A DNA stretch of 64,000 nucleotides, taken from the NCBI GenBank assembly GCA_014905825.1, contig JACGCN010000002.1, forward strand, positions 2,976,001 through 3,040,000. Reading direction: 5' to 3'. Origin of the DNA: Lyophyllum atratum. Lineage: Eukaryota; Basidiomycota; Agaricomycetes; Agaricales; Lyophyllaceae. The stretch's first letter is position 1; every line of letters starts with the position of its first letter. Shown in pieces: positions 1 through 9,325 of the stretch. The translations under genes were made by a program, and so were the position numbers. A model generated the notes under the pieces. That model searched no databases. It was given only the letters and a program-made list of their open reading frames with translations, and was not told where the DNA came from.

Positions 1-5
1 AGGGG

Positions 6-1103
6 ATGCTCGCTAGCTTGTGGGGCTCGCTGCAGATGCACCCTCTCCGTTTCACCGAACACCCCCAGGACCAGCGAGCGTTATTGCTCTACCAGGACGA
101 GCAGCGCAGGGCATGGCACCAGGCCATTGACTCGCCAGATGGCGCTTGGGACATTGGCACACTATCGGAGAAGCTCGTCGACGATGCCCACAGAACTATC
201 TACAAGGAGGATAGGAGGAAGGAAGATGACAGGAGGGATTACCTCGTACGTGACTTGCATCTTAATGTTTCCAGCCTGCTAACTAGTCTTCCTTTTAATC
301 CCTTTATCTCATATCTGCTTCTCCAAATCATCCCCACCTCATATCGTGCTCCTCCGCATGCACTTGTCCCCGCGCTCCTCCGCGCCTGTCCTCATCGCGC
401 TTCTCCGCGCCCGTCGTGCTCCTCCGCACCTGCCTCCATCGTGCTCCTCCGCACTCACCTTTTGCGCTCCTCCGCGCCGGTCATCCATCGTGCTCCTCCG
501 CACATTTACCACTCGCTCCTCCGCGACGTTTCATGTGGCTCCTCCTTGCCCATCAACCCCCTGCAGTATGATCGTAGGTTGGCAGACATGTCGAGAGAGC
601 CCCGCCATCGTGATCGCTCCCCTATCCGCTCCTCCTCGCGGCGACCCAGGTCGGCCTCTCCCGCGCGCTCCTCATCGCGGCGGATCGAACGCTCTTATCC
701 CTCCTACAGTGGACGAGGTGATACCCCTGGTGGTGGACAGCGTCAGGGTGGCGGACCTGGTGGCAGGGCAGACCCCGACAGGTCTTTTCGGGCCCGGGAT
801 CGCGAGAGGGGTTTTGGGCGAGGCGCAGGCAGAGAACGTCTGGCTGCCTGCGCCGTATGTCTCGGTCGTCACCCCCACAGGATTACCGATTGCAATGCCA
901 CCCGCACCTGGGACGACTTGTTCGCCACCCTGGCTCGACGCATCAATCGCATCCTCTCCATGCGCGATGGGAAACCAGTGTGTCACGATTGGCAGCGAGA
1001 CGAAGGGTGTCGGGCACCCAACCACGACGCCATACACTTCTGTTCTGGGTGCGGAGTCACCGCTCATGGCGCTCAGGAATGCCCTCGTGCAGAAAGGGCT
1101 TGA
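6..1103 (+). CDS. Gag-like protein of Ngaro element (5' partial, possibly spliced)
   Basis: This open frame runs from the left window edge, so its start is probably outside. Residues near the end form a canonical CCHC zinc knuckle, C-x2-C-x4-H-x4-C (CSGCGVTAHGAQEC), preceded by a second Cys/His-rich stretch beginning CAVC. An Arg/Ser/Gly-rich basic segment lies before it. Both fit a nucleic-acid-binding Gag. The stretch from about 247 to 590 is pyrimidine-rich, carries a CTCCTCCGC-type minisatellite and is bracketed by a GTACGT donor-like site and AG sites, so it may be an intron rather than protein. The frame overlaps the start of the RT frame by 38 nt. Confidence 0.6.
   Translation: MLASLWGSLQMHPLRFTEHPQDQRALLLYQDEQRRAWHQAIDSPDGAWDIGTLSEKLVDDAHRTIYKEDRRKEDDRRDYLVRDLHLNVSSLLTSLPFNPFISYLLLQIIPTSYRAPPHALVPALLRACPHRASPRPSCSSAPASIVLLRTHLLRSSAPVIHRAPPHIYHSLLRDVSCGSSLPINPLQYDRRLADMSREPRHRDRSPIRSSSRRPRSASPARSSSRRIERSYPSYSGRGDTPGGGQRQGGGPGGRADPDRSFRARDRERGFGRGAGRERLAACAVCLGRHPHRITDCNATRTWDDLFATLARRINRILSMRDGKPVCHDWQRDEGCRAPNHDAIHFCSGCGVTAHGAQECPRAERA
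349..540 (+). repeat. CTCCTCCGC-type degenerate minisatellite
   Basis: At least eight spaced copies of a GCTCCTCCGC-like decamer occur, separated by short variable spacers. The repeat lies inside the Gag frame and gives Ser/Pro/Arg-rich translations in all frames. It could be a polypyrimidine tract of an intron or a structural feature of the element RNA. Confidence 0.7.
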
Positions 1104-3078
1104 GTCGGGCTGTCCCTACCCCCCCGACATCTGGGAGGCCCAGCTTCGGGCAGCCGGCCTCCTCCAAAAGTATCCTCACATTCCCGACGGCTTCCGACGG
1201 GGGTTTTCCTTTAATTTCCCTATCATCAGTTCCACTCAAATCCCACCTAATAACACCAGTGTCGTTGAATTCGCCGGCGAGTTCCAGAAGATCATCCACT
1301 CCGAGATCAGCAAAGGGCGGTACCTGTGGCCCTTTTCCCGTCGCACGATTGAGGCGGCTCTCGGCCCTTTCCAGACTTCGCCCTTCTCCATCATCCCAAA
1401 GTCTGGCAAGCCCGGAAAGTTTCGTATCATCCAAAACCTCTCCTTTCCCCATTCGCCTTCGACTTCGTTTCCCAGCCCTTCCATCAACTCATGCGCGCCT
1501 GCCGACCTCTTTCCTTGCACATGGGGAACGTTCTCCGTCGTCTGTCTTCTTGTCTCACGCCTTCCTCCGGGTTCACAAGCGGCAGTACGGGATGTGGCAG
1601 AGGCCTATCGCACTATTCCCCTCCACCCATCCCAGTGGCCAGCCGCAGTCGCTCGCATCGGAGATGATGAGTTCTGTGTGGATACACGCCTTTGCTTTGG
1701 GGCAGCACCATCATCTGGGGGGTATGGACAGCCGGCCGATGCGGGTTCAGACATCATGCGCCACCATGGCATCGGTCCACTCTCCAAGTGGGTTGATGAT
1801 CACTTCTTCATTCGCATCCGCCGTGAGTACCTCGCCCAGTACAACATGCTCCGCCGTGAGTGGCGAGACGAGATCGCCTCTCGGGAGGTACACCACTCGG
1901 GGGGCAGGCTTTGGTACGGAGGCCGTACTTTTGACGACGGCTCGGTTGAGGAGTTTGATGAGGATTGTAGGTTCCCATGCCAGGACCTCTCAGGCAGCTC
2001 GCCACGCTCGGAGGCTGAAGCTCAGTTCACATACGACCTCAGCGACGTCGACCGCGTCTCAGATTTGCTGGGTATCCCCTGGGAGCGCTCGAAGGACAAG
2101 CCCTTCGCTACAAAAAATACCTTCATTGGACTGTCATGGGATCTTGGGGAGCTCACGGTCTCGCTTGGGGAGGGAAAAGCAGACAAGTATCTGGGAGCCA
2201 TCGTGGAGTGGTGCTCACGGCCGACACATGCCCTCAAGGACGTCCAAAAGCTATACGGCAAGCTCCTCCATGCCTCCTTGGTCTTCCCTACAGGGCGAGC
2301 TTACCTCACCAGCCTGGAGGCCATGCTCCGGGTATGTAACGACCGTCCTTTCGTCGCAGTTCACGCCCCCCGTGGACTTTCTCAGGATCTTGAGTGGTGG
2401 TCAACTACGCTCGGCACCTCCGCCTCCAGACCCATTCCCTGCCCCGTCACTCTCTCCGACGTTGGCGCCTTCTCCGACGCCAGCTCCGGGGTTGGTGTCG
2501 CCATTATCTTGGGTGGCTATTGGCGCGCCTGGCGTCTCATTCCCGGGTGGCAGACGCTCGAGGGTAAGCGCGACATCCAGTGGGCCGAGGCTGTCGGCTT
2601 CGAGCTCCTCATCTACGCTGTGGCCAACGCAACCGAACCGGGTGCGCACTACAAGCTCTACGGCGACAACCAGGGCGTGGTTGAGGGATGGTGGAATCAT
2701 CGGAGCCGAAACACTGCGGTCAATGGTGTCTTCCGGCGCATTCATACCTTCCTCGCGAGAAGGGATAGAGCCGGCACTATTCATACCGCCTACGTCCCCA
2801 GCAAACACAACCCAGCTGACGCCCCATCGCGAGGGGAGTTTCCGCCCAGACGTCTCCTCTTGCCACCCATCGAGCTACCCTGCGGCCTCGACCGCTTCCT
2901 CATCGATGGCACGAGCCCCTACACTCCAACAGAGCTCCGGCTCCTCAGGGAGGGTCGCTACCCACCAGCAGTCGCTCGCGTCATTAGCCGTTCTCTCAGT
3001 GAGTCGCATGCCAGGCAGCAGTTCAACGACGAGCGATTCCTCGAGGAGCGTTCCCGTGGTGCCTGCTGGGATAGTTAA
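1066..3078 (+). CDS. Reverse transcriptase-RNase H of Ngaro element
   Basis: The reverse transcriptase domain shows the template-grip segment GKPGKFRIIQNLS, the catalytic Asp in AVRDVAEAYRTIPLH, and the polymerase box KWVDDHFF, where VDD replaces YADD. RNase H follows with its acidic residues in FSDASSG, WAEAVGFELL, YGDNQG and NPADAPSR, so both active sites look intact. The frame is open further upstream (from 346), but that part overlaps Gag in another frame. ATG 1066 lies just before the first convincing RT-type residues and overlaps the Gag end. Expression may need a frameshift, splicing or re-initiation. The product copies element RNA into DNA. The Ngaro assignment rests on the downstream recombinase and repeats. 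Confidence 0.85.
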   Translation: MALRNALVQKGLESGCPYPPDIWEAQLRAAGLLQKYPHIPDGFRRGFSFNFPIISSTQIPPNNTSVVEFAGEFQKIIHSEISKGRYLWPFSRRTIEAALGPFQTSPFSIIPKSGKPGKFRIIQNLSFPHSPSTSFPSPSINSCAPADLFPCTWGTFSVVCLLVSRLPPGSQAAVRDVAEAYRTIPLHPSQWPAAVARIGDDEFCVDTRLCFGAAPSSGGYGQPADAGSDIMRHHGIGPLSKWVDDHFFIRIRREYLAQYNMLRREWRDEIASREVHHSGGRLWYGGRTFDDGSVEEFDEDCRFPCQDLSGSSPRSEAEAQFTYDLSDVDRVSDLLGIPWERSKDKPFATKNTFIGLSWDLGELTVSLGEGKADKYLGAIVEWCSRPTHALKDVQKLYGKLLHASLVFPTGRAYLTSLEAMLRVCNDRPFVAVHAPRGLSQDLEWWSTTLGTSASRPIPCPVTLSDVGAFSDASSGVGVAIILGGYWRAWRLIPGWQTLEGKRDIQWAEAVGFELLIYAVANATEPGAHYKLYGDNQGVVEGWWNHRSRNTAVNGVFRRIHTFLARRDRAGTIHTAYVPSKHNPADAPSRGEFPPRRLLLPPIELPCGLDRFLIDGTSPYTPTELRLLREGRYPPAVARVISRSLSESHARQQFNDERFLEERSRGACWDS

Positions 3079-4258
3079 TGGGGCTCTGCGTTTCGGCGCA
3101 CCTCTACCATATGCACTAAGCTCGGGGCGTCCACGAGCATACCATCCCAGCCTCACTCCCCTCCCATCCTCTCGTCGACCGCACTGCCTCGCCCGGGATC
3201 GCCTCCTTCTCTGGATACCGGCCTTCTCACGTCCCCTATCCTCCTCGGGAGTGCTGAATGAGGGTGACCTCGAGTGTGTCCTCGCGGTCATGTCCGCATC
3301 CTGGCGGCATGGTACGAGGGAAGCTTATGGCTCCGGCCTTCTGGTGTTTCACGTCTTTTGTGATCTGCGAGATATCCCCGAGCAAGAACGTTGTCCAGCG
3401 CACCCAACCCTGGTGCTATCCTTCCTCGCAGCATGCGCAGGCTCTTACTCCGGCTCAGCCCTAGCCAATCACTTCTGCGCACTACGCGCCTGGCACACCT
3501 TGCATGGGCTGCCGTGGGTTATCTCGGATGCGGAAGCGATGGCGGCGCTGGATGGGGCCACAGCCCTGGCACCATCGGCTTCGAAGCAGAAGAAGAGGGA
3601 TCCTTTCACCATCCAGCTCATCAACACTTTGTGTGAACACCTCGACGTCACGAAGCCGATGGATGCGGCTATCAGTGCTTGCCTCAAGGCTGCTTTCTTT
3701 TCCATGGCACGGCTCGGGGAGTACACGGTACGCAGCATTGCCTCGTTTGACCCTACAATCCACGTCAAGCGCGGTGATATGCGCCCGGGGCAGGATCGGG
3801 AGGGTAACGAAGTGACCATCGTTGCAGTGCCCAAGACCAAAGTTGCTGATGACGGAGAGGATTTGTACTACGCACGTCAGAATGGGCCCTGCGACCCTGT
3901 TGCTGCGATGGACAATCATTTGCGCGTCAACGAACCACCAGCCAACTCCCACCTGTTCTCTTACCGGCATGGCTCATCTTACAGGCCCCTGACGCGCTCC
4001 GCCTTTACCAAACGGCTCAATGAGATCTCTAAGCTGCTTGGCATGGGGACGTTACGCTACCATGGCATCCGCATCGGCTCTGTTCTCGAGTTTTTGCTTC
4101 GGGGTGTTCCTCTCGAGGTCGTGAAGAACATGGGACGCTGGGGTAGCGAAGCATTTGCGGTTTACCTGCGCAAACATGCGATTGTCCTGGCGCCTTTTAT
4201 GCAGGACAACCCGGTGTTGGAGCCTTTCACTCGGATCACCTTGCCTCCAGTTCGTTAG
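2906..4258 (+). CDS. Tyrosine recombinase of Ngaro element
   Basis: The C-terminal part has the catalytic layout of phage-type tyrosine recombinases: the first Arg in FSMARLGEYT, the His-x-x-Arg box in RYHGIRIGS, and the nucleophile Tyr in FAVYLRKH near the C-terminus. The frame is open from 857, but upstream residues are low-complexity shadows of Gag and RT. Downstream ATGs at 2906 and 3008 are better starts; both overlap the RT-RNase H end by about 70-170 nt. The enzyme should integrate a circular cDNA by site-specific recombination. No break is visible. Confidence 0.82.
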   Translation: MARAPTLQQSSGSSGRVATHQQSLASLAVLSVSRMPGSSSTTSDSSRSVPVVPAGIVNGALRFGAPLPYALSSGRPRAYHPSLTPLPSSRRPHCLARDRLLLWIPAFSRPLSSSGVLNEGDLECVLAVMSASWRHGTREAYGSGLLVFHVFCDLRDIPEQERCPAHPTLVLSFLAACAGSYSGSALANHFCALRAWHTLHGLPWVISDAEAMAALDGATALAPSASKQKKRDPFTIQLINTLCEHLDVTKPMDAAISACLKAAFFSMARLGEYTVRSIASFDPTIHVKRGDMRPGQDREGNEVTIVAVPKTKVADDGEDLYYARQNGPCDPVAAMDNHLRVNEPPANSHLFSYRHGSSYRPLTRSAFTKRLNEISKLLGMGTLRYHGIRIGSVLEFLLRGVPLEVVKNMGRWGSEAFAVYLRKHAIVLAPFMQDNPVLEPFTRITLPPVR

Positions 4259-4328
4259 GTGTGTTCCGCTCCTTCTGTTGGGGGGTCCGCGCTTCGCACG
4301 ACGCGTCGCGGAGCTCCTTATGTGCGGG

Positions 4329-4508
4329 AATCGCAGCTCACGCGGACCTTATCTTTTTCAGATTCGGGTCGGTGTTTCGAGCTAAAGAACCTTCGGTTCT
4401 TTCCCCAAAACCTCAGCAATGCATACATCAGACTAGTAGTTTTGACATTGATGTAGCATTACTGTACACAGTACATGAATCCGACACACCGCATCTCCTA
4501 CACATAGA
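4329..4508 (+). repeat. Split direct repeat B1 of Ngaro element
   Basis: This 180-bp block is repeated at 4747-4926 with an offset of exactly 418 bp. It begins AATCGCAGCTCACGCGG and ends CTCCTACACATAGA. It starts about 70 bp after the recombinase stop codon. Confidence 0.9.
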
Positions 4509-4746
4509 TGTCGTTTTCGGAGAACCCGAGGAACGAGGGTGATCCGAAAACAGGGTCTACGTGATGAGTAAGCCTGTGTGGCGAGCACTCCTTTTGCTGC
4601 TCGCCACGCACATAGTAGCTCACTCATCGCCTGAAAACGGCGTTTCAGTCTCGTTTTGACCCACCCTCCACTCCCTTTTTCAGCTGTCTCGCTTGCTCGA
4701 CGCATCAGACTTGCATTCTGATGACGCTGGATTGGCCCACCCGCCC
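4509..4746 (+). repeat. Internal repeat A2 of Ngaro element with hairpin
   Basis: This 238-bp block lies between B1 and B2. By Ngaro architecture it should match an A1 copy at the 5' end of the element, outside this window. It contains a perfect 10-bp inverted repeat, GTGGCGAGCA at 4578-4587 and TGCTCGCCAC at 4598-4607, flanked by weaker outer arms near 4563 and 4622. The hairpin may mark the recombination region or an RNA 3' end. Confidence 0.7.
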
Positions 4747-4926
4747 AATCGCAGCTCACGCGGACCTTATCTTTTTCAGATTCGGGTCGGTGTTTCGAGC
4801 TAAAGAACCTTCGGTTCTTTCCCCAAAACCTCAGCAATGCATACATCAGACTAGTAGTTTTGACATTGATGTAGCATTACTGTACACAGTACATGAATCC
4901 GACACACCGCATCTCCTACACATAGA
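4747..4926 (+). repeat. Split direct repeat B2, right end of Ngaro element
   Basis: Second copy of the 180-bp block at 4329-4508. Homology stops at 4926, which marks the element's right end. Confidence 0.88.
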
Positions 4927-4965
4927 GTTATAGGTATTGGTTGCCATCAGGATAGTCATTGGATG

Positions 4966-6365
4966 CTATGTGAGCACCTCCGCACCACCTTCGGTTATAA
5001 GAACCATGTGTTCCGCTTGGGCACTACGAGCACAGTTCTATAAAGGCATCAACTGAGTCAGGGGTCGCTGAGCACAGATGCGAAGGCGAAGTACCTCAGT
5101 GGATGCAGTCCAGCCGTCAGGGAATATCCAACCACGAGGATTTGAGCCCTGAATGAGAGAAGGCTGCGCGGCCATGAGAACATGGGACATGTTGAGAAAT
5201 CTCATCGCTCTCACCTCGATGGTGAAGCAATCTCCTGGCATCATGATGCCAGGCTCATCATTCACTGCCAACTGGTATGAGCAAGATACAGAAGACATAA
5301 GAAGTGGGAACGCTCGTACGGTGGTGGAGTATCCATGGCGGTCGATGGAATACCGTCCCAATACCGTGGCCTGTGAACTGGGAAGATATGGAATAGTCGG
5401 TGTGACGCGTCAGCTCGTGGATTGCCTTTCCGATGCCCTTGTACGGACGTCCGGGACCGCAGGCCTTGATTCCCGCTTGAAGTGCCTCGTTTGTTACCCT
5501 GACAAGCTCCCGCCCTTGCTCGTCCTATGTGGTTCACAATTCACGTATGGTAAGGGAAAGGCGGGGGGCCAGGACTCACTACGTCGCCTACGAGGAAAGT
5601 TTGAGAGGTGTCGCCGTGGTAGCCGTTGAGGAAGACGGTGATGTCGATGTTGACGATGTCGCCGTTCTCCAGCGGGCGGCTGTAAGGAGGTTTGATCAAC
5701 TTGCATGGCAGATGGAAGACCTGCTTTTTTCATACTCGTCTGGTATACCATGGACTATGACGTTGTTAACACTAGACGCGCATCTTATAAGAATATGGAG
5801 CATGGAATCAGACACGGCGCAACACACCTTGTACATATTGATCTCGGAAAAGGAGAGCTCCCATATCGGAGCGGGGAAGGATACGCCGAGTTGGCGATTA
5901 TGTATCCATGTACGGACGCGTCGAGGCTATCGGTCGTGACGCCCACCTCTTGCACCCATCAGCTTTTCGTTACGATTCCGGATTGAATGGTCAAAATACC
6001 TGAACAAGCCCGCCAGCATAGTCTCTCACTCTCTTCGCTAGGTTCGCCGCGTCCCGCAAGCGCGTCTCCGCTTCACCTCCCAATGTAATCCGCTCGGAAC
6101 CAGGAGGGCTCGGGACCTTCGGCGCCGTGTACCCGGGAATGGCATAGTAGGGTCTTGGGATGTGCTCTGGTACACTCCGAGGGGTGATATGGGATACGCC
6201 GAATACGAATGGTTCGACGGGGAGAATGATACTGTAGTCCCCGAAATCTTCTGGCTCCACCTGCTCAGTTGATAAATTTCTGTGAAGACGGGTATTGCGA
6301 TGGCGTGAAAGGTAGAGCAAAGAAGTGCGTCGAGGGTTATGACTTTGCCGTGCTAGACGTAGCAT
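4966..6365 (-). CDS. Methionine aminopeptidase type 1, mitochondrial-type
   Basis: This cobalt/manganese metallopeptidase removes initiator methionine. Eight exons give 333 aa with all phases consistent: 6365-6000, 5946-5828, 5771-5736, 5679-5580, 5524-5320, 5264-5215, 5148-5095, 5037-4966. All five metal ligands of the family are visible: two Asp in [19 protein letters not shown], His in [11 protein letters not shown], Glu in FTIEGSNPRGW, and Glu in [10 protein letters not shown]. The first 30 residues ([14 protein letters not shown]...) are rich in Arg, Ser and Leu with almost no acids, suggesting a mitochondrial presequence. The last exon ends EVLT. The Ngaro element lies 39 bp past the stop and probably occupies the 3' UTR. 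A fragment of exon 1 is duplicated at 9060-9202. The gene reads cleanly. Confidence 0.93.
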
Positions 6366-6941
6366 GAGTTTGAACGGAAGGGAGGGGGACGACGTCGGCG
6401 TCGACCGACAGTTTCTGAACACCGATGGGTCAATTTCTTTGTATCTAATCTGCTATGCTCTGCTATGTTCGTACTCATCAACTTGAAGCAGCTACACATT
6501 TGATGGCCGGAGAGGCTCTTCCCGCTGCTCTGGTACAGGTAAGTATCCACAACTTCTCTGCTCGGTGCGCATTGACATATAGTCATGATTCATCCGTTCT
6601 TAGAATCATAAAGCAGGCACCGACCATGGATGGAACTCTTCGGGTACGACAGCATAGGACATCGTCAAGTTGCTTGGTGGTCCCGAGATTATCTTGTGTC
6701 CTTATATGTCTTGGATCTCTCTAGCCACTTACACTTATGCAAACCAACGTGTATGACGAGGCACAGACCCGTTCCGGTCCTTGTCAAAGAGTCTTCTTGA
6801 TTCTGTCAAAGGCGCCCATTCTGCCCATGATATCCCAGGCTGCATGTGATGCTATGATGACGCTGCCTACCGAAGTCGGCCAGAACCAATGGCCTTCCAG
6901 GGAATCAACACAGCCGCACAACATTCTCATAGCAAAGTACG
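6366..6941. promoter_or_regulatory. Shared upstream region of aminopeptidase and F-box gene A
   Basis: These 576 bp separate two divergent start codons. The part next to the aminopeptidase gene recurs upstream of F-box gene B (near 9210-9320), and a shorter stretch recurs before F-box gene C (15921-16012). The region was therefore copied with the duplication unit. No other gene is seen here. Confidence 0.5.
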
Positions 6942-8982
6942 ATGGACCAAACGACACAATCCACCCACTGGATGAGCTTCAGTACAGTTCCACAGGTGGT
7001 ATTTCGGCGTGAGGCTGAATTTACCTGCGCGTTATCAGTCACTCTCGACGACGGGGCTCCATGTGACTTCTCCGGTATCAGAGTCGTAATCGTGCGCAAA
7101 AAGGGTGATAGAGCAGCCATGGTGCGCAGTCTTTATCTTCTTGTATGAGATGCGGGGCTGACAGGTCTTGCCCGGGTGACAGACTGTCAGGACTCAGGAA
7201 GCGTGATTATGACTACGAAGAATACGACCTTGGGCCCGGCTCAGGCAGAAGCTGCAGACAGATATTGACAGCCCGTCGCACTGGCACGAGGGACAGAAAC
7301 CGCCTCCTGCATGACAGCGCTGACGTCGCTGGAAGGGACAAGCTGTGTACCGTCATATTGAGCCTATCTGCATTTCTGCTAGAATCTGGAGGTGTGTGTG
7401 CAACTCTGGAACCTCATGGGCGTCAAGAAGTGGAATGGAGTGCTAATCCGCCGCCGTTCGTCGTCTATCAATACACGCAACAGCTGCATACGGACACGTT
7501 TTTCCTTTTCCTTGAATGCAAATACCGATTCGCACAAGATTTATACATGGCTCGTATACTCCCTATTCGATCGGCGAGTCGTACACCATTCATTTTCCTT
7601 CCCTTCCCCATCATCCGCCGCATTGCCCTCTATGCTTGCAACTTGGAAGAAAAAAGGTGGCGCCAAGCTCTATTATCATACGGACTAGTTTGCAAATCAT
7701 GGGCACCCGTGCTTGACCTTTTCTTCGAAGTATTCCTGGATCCAAACTACGACTCTAGGAAAAACGAATGCCCCCCGAGCATCGGAGCAGTCGCACGCTC
7801 ACTATCTAACAATCCTACTCGTGGTGCACTCATCAAAACATACTCTCCATTGCAATATCGTCTTCTTCTGGAGATGCGGGCCACTGTCGCGGCTTTTGAA
7901 GAATTCTGCGAAGCCCAAAACACCATCCTATGCCTCGCGACGTCCCTGATGCACGTCACTGTGGCATCAACGCTTGTATCCCTCTTCCAGGAGTTTGTCG
8001 ACATTCTTTGCACATTAGAAGATGTTCAATCCTTCCGGGTCATGAATCTAACCTTTTGGGAATTGCATCTCGCAACAGAAAACCTCGTTCGGAGCTTGAG
8101 CTTTGAAGATATTCGAAGAATCATTGCTCACTGGCCACGTCTTACGAGATTGAAACTAGTTAGATGGGCCAGCTCCCCGTCTTCGAGCTCGCAAAGTGTT
8201 TCATCGGAACCATCAAGGGACCTCGGTATCGTGGTACAAAACACGGAATATGAGGTGAACATTATATCATCCTTCTACCTACCTTCCAAATCATCTCAAT
8301 ATCGTGACCCGTATAGGGTCTGGAACCCCTCTACCAAATCGAGGATCTCTCTTTGTTTAGCGGCGAGCTTACAGCTCCGCAACTCAGAATTCTTGTGAGC
8401 CCATCACAGCACCTAGCACCCACCCTCCGAAAAGCTGCTTTCGAGAACGTACGAGGAATATCGAATGCCGACTTCCTAGCCTTCCTGACTTCAGTGGCTT
8501 CGACTCTCGTAAGTTTAAATGTCGTTCAATGCAATATCCCCCGTGCTTCGGAGGACGAGGAGTACGCCATTGACGCGGCAATGCCCAACCTGGTGTCACT
8601 AGAGTCGTTCGAAGTCGATGGAGACCATGCCAGCGCATTGAGCATCTCGAGGAAGATTCGCAGGAACATTCCGAGGAAGACTCGGAAGTTATGGAGCTTT
8701 CGTGGTGATATGATGATGATCAATAACCCCAACTCGATGGATTTGGAGAGCATCATCGAGGCGTTATCTTTAAGTGGGTGGGACTCTGTCACGGTCGTTC
8801 AGGACCCCGAGAAGAGGTACTCGCTCCACATGCTTTCGCAGGCGTCGGATATTGCGCAAGAAAGAGGAATATATTTTAATTGTGTGAGTAACTTGTGCAT
8901 TCTGGGTTTAGGGCCAAGGGTGATGGCTGACTTATGCTCGGAGCAGATCAGTAATCCTGTTATACGGCCGCCGCGTCACTGA
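6942..8982 (+). CDS. F-box-like protein, copy A
   Basis: First of three paralogues. The F-box-like core is LPFPIIRRIALYACNLEE followed by GLVCKSWAPVLDLFFEVFL. F-box proteins recruit targets to SCF ubiquitin ligases. Downstream sequence is Leu-rich as in basidiomycete F-box/LRR-like proteins. Exons 2-4 are clear: about 7196 to 8254, 8317-8883 and 8947-8982, the last coding 11 residues that align with copies B and C. Exon 1 starts MDQTTQSTHWMSF. Its donor used in B and C (7112/7113 here) does not join exon 2 in frame. An internal GTGATA site with the acceptor before GACTCAGG restores the frame. Copy A therefore has changed splicing or a small frame lesion. Confidence 0.72.
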
Positions 8983-9059
8983 TTTGCATTGGATCTTGTG
9001 GCGAAGTGCAACTGAAATGGAGGCCAGAGTGGAAGAGGAGGGAGCCCTGCCGTTTTCGG

Positions 9060-9202
9060 AGAGAATGATACTGTAGTCCCCGAAATCTTCTGGTTCCGCC
9101 TACTCAGTTGCTAATTTTCTGTGGAGAGGGGTATTGCGAATGGGCTGAAAGGTAATGCAAAGAAGTGCGCCGAGGATTATAACTTTGCCGTGCTAGATAC
9201 AT
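9060..9202 (-). pseudogene. Duplicated 5' fragment of methionine aminopeptidase exon 1
   Basis: The sequence is clearly homologous to aminopeptidase exon 1 (6222-6365). An ATG at 9202 opens MYLARQSYNPRRTSLHYLS, close to the start of the intact protein, but the frame stops after 32 residues. The fragment breaks off near 9056-9060, where it joins the 3' UTR of F-box gene A. It marks the left edge of the duplicated unit and cannot encode an enzyme. Confidence 0.85.
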
Positions 9203-9325
9203 ACCAAAACGGAGAGTGAAGACATCCGAGGTGTTCGTTGACAGCTTCTTGACACCCACGTGTCGACTTTTGTATCTAATCCAATCCAATCTGCTAATTC
9301 GTACTATATAGTTCAGATACTACCC

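Larger units (their letters stand above)
1..4926 (+). mobile_element. Ngaro-like (DIRS order) tyrosine-recombinase retroelement, 5' end outside window
   Basis: Three overlapping frames in order encode a zinc-knuckle Gag, a reverse transcriptase with RNase H, and a tyrosine recombinase. The last frame is followed by a split direct repeat: a 180-bp block at 4329-4508, a 238-bp spacer, and the same 180-bp block at 4747-4926. This B1-A2-B2 order is the known right-hand architecture of Ngaro elements; A1 should lie left of the window. Such elements integrate through a circular intermediate with the recombinase instead of an integrase, so no target duplication is expected. No LTR, integrase or DIRS-style methyltransferase frame is seen. 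The right end is 39 bp from the stop codon of the convergent aminopeptidase gene. All three frames look open, so the copy may be recent. Confidence 0.85.

Noticed and set aside
857..2900. Long plus-strand open frame continuing upstream of the tyrosine recombinase
   Set aside because: Residues are Ser/Pro/Arg-rich with no motif and overlap the clear Gag and RT frames; treated as a shadow, with the recombinase starting at about 2906.
1..4926. DIRS element proper rather than Ngaro
   Set aside because: No methyltransferase frame and no inverted terminal repeats or internal complementary region are visible; the direct B1-A2-B2 order fits Ngaro.
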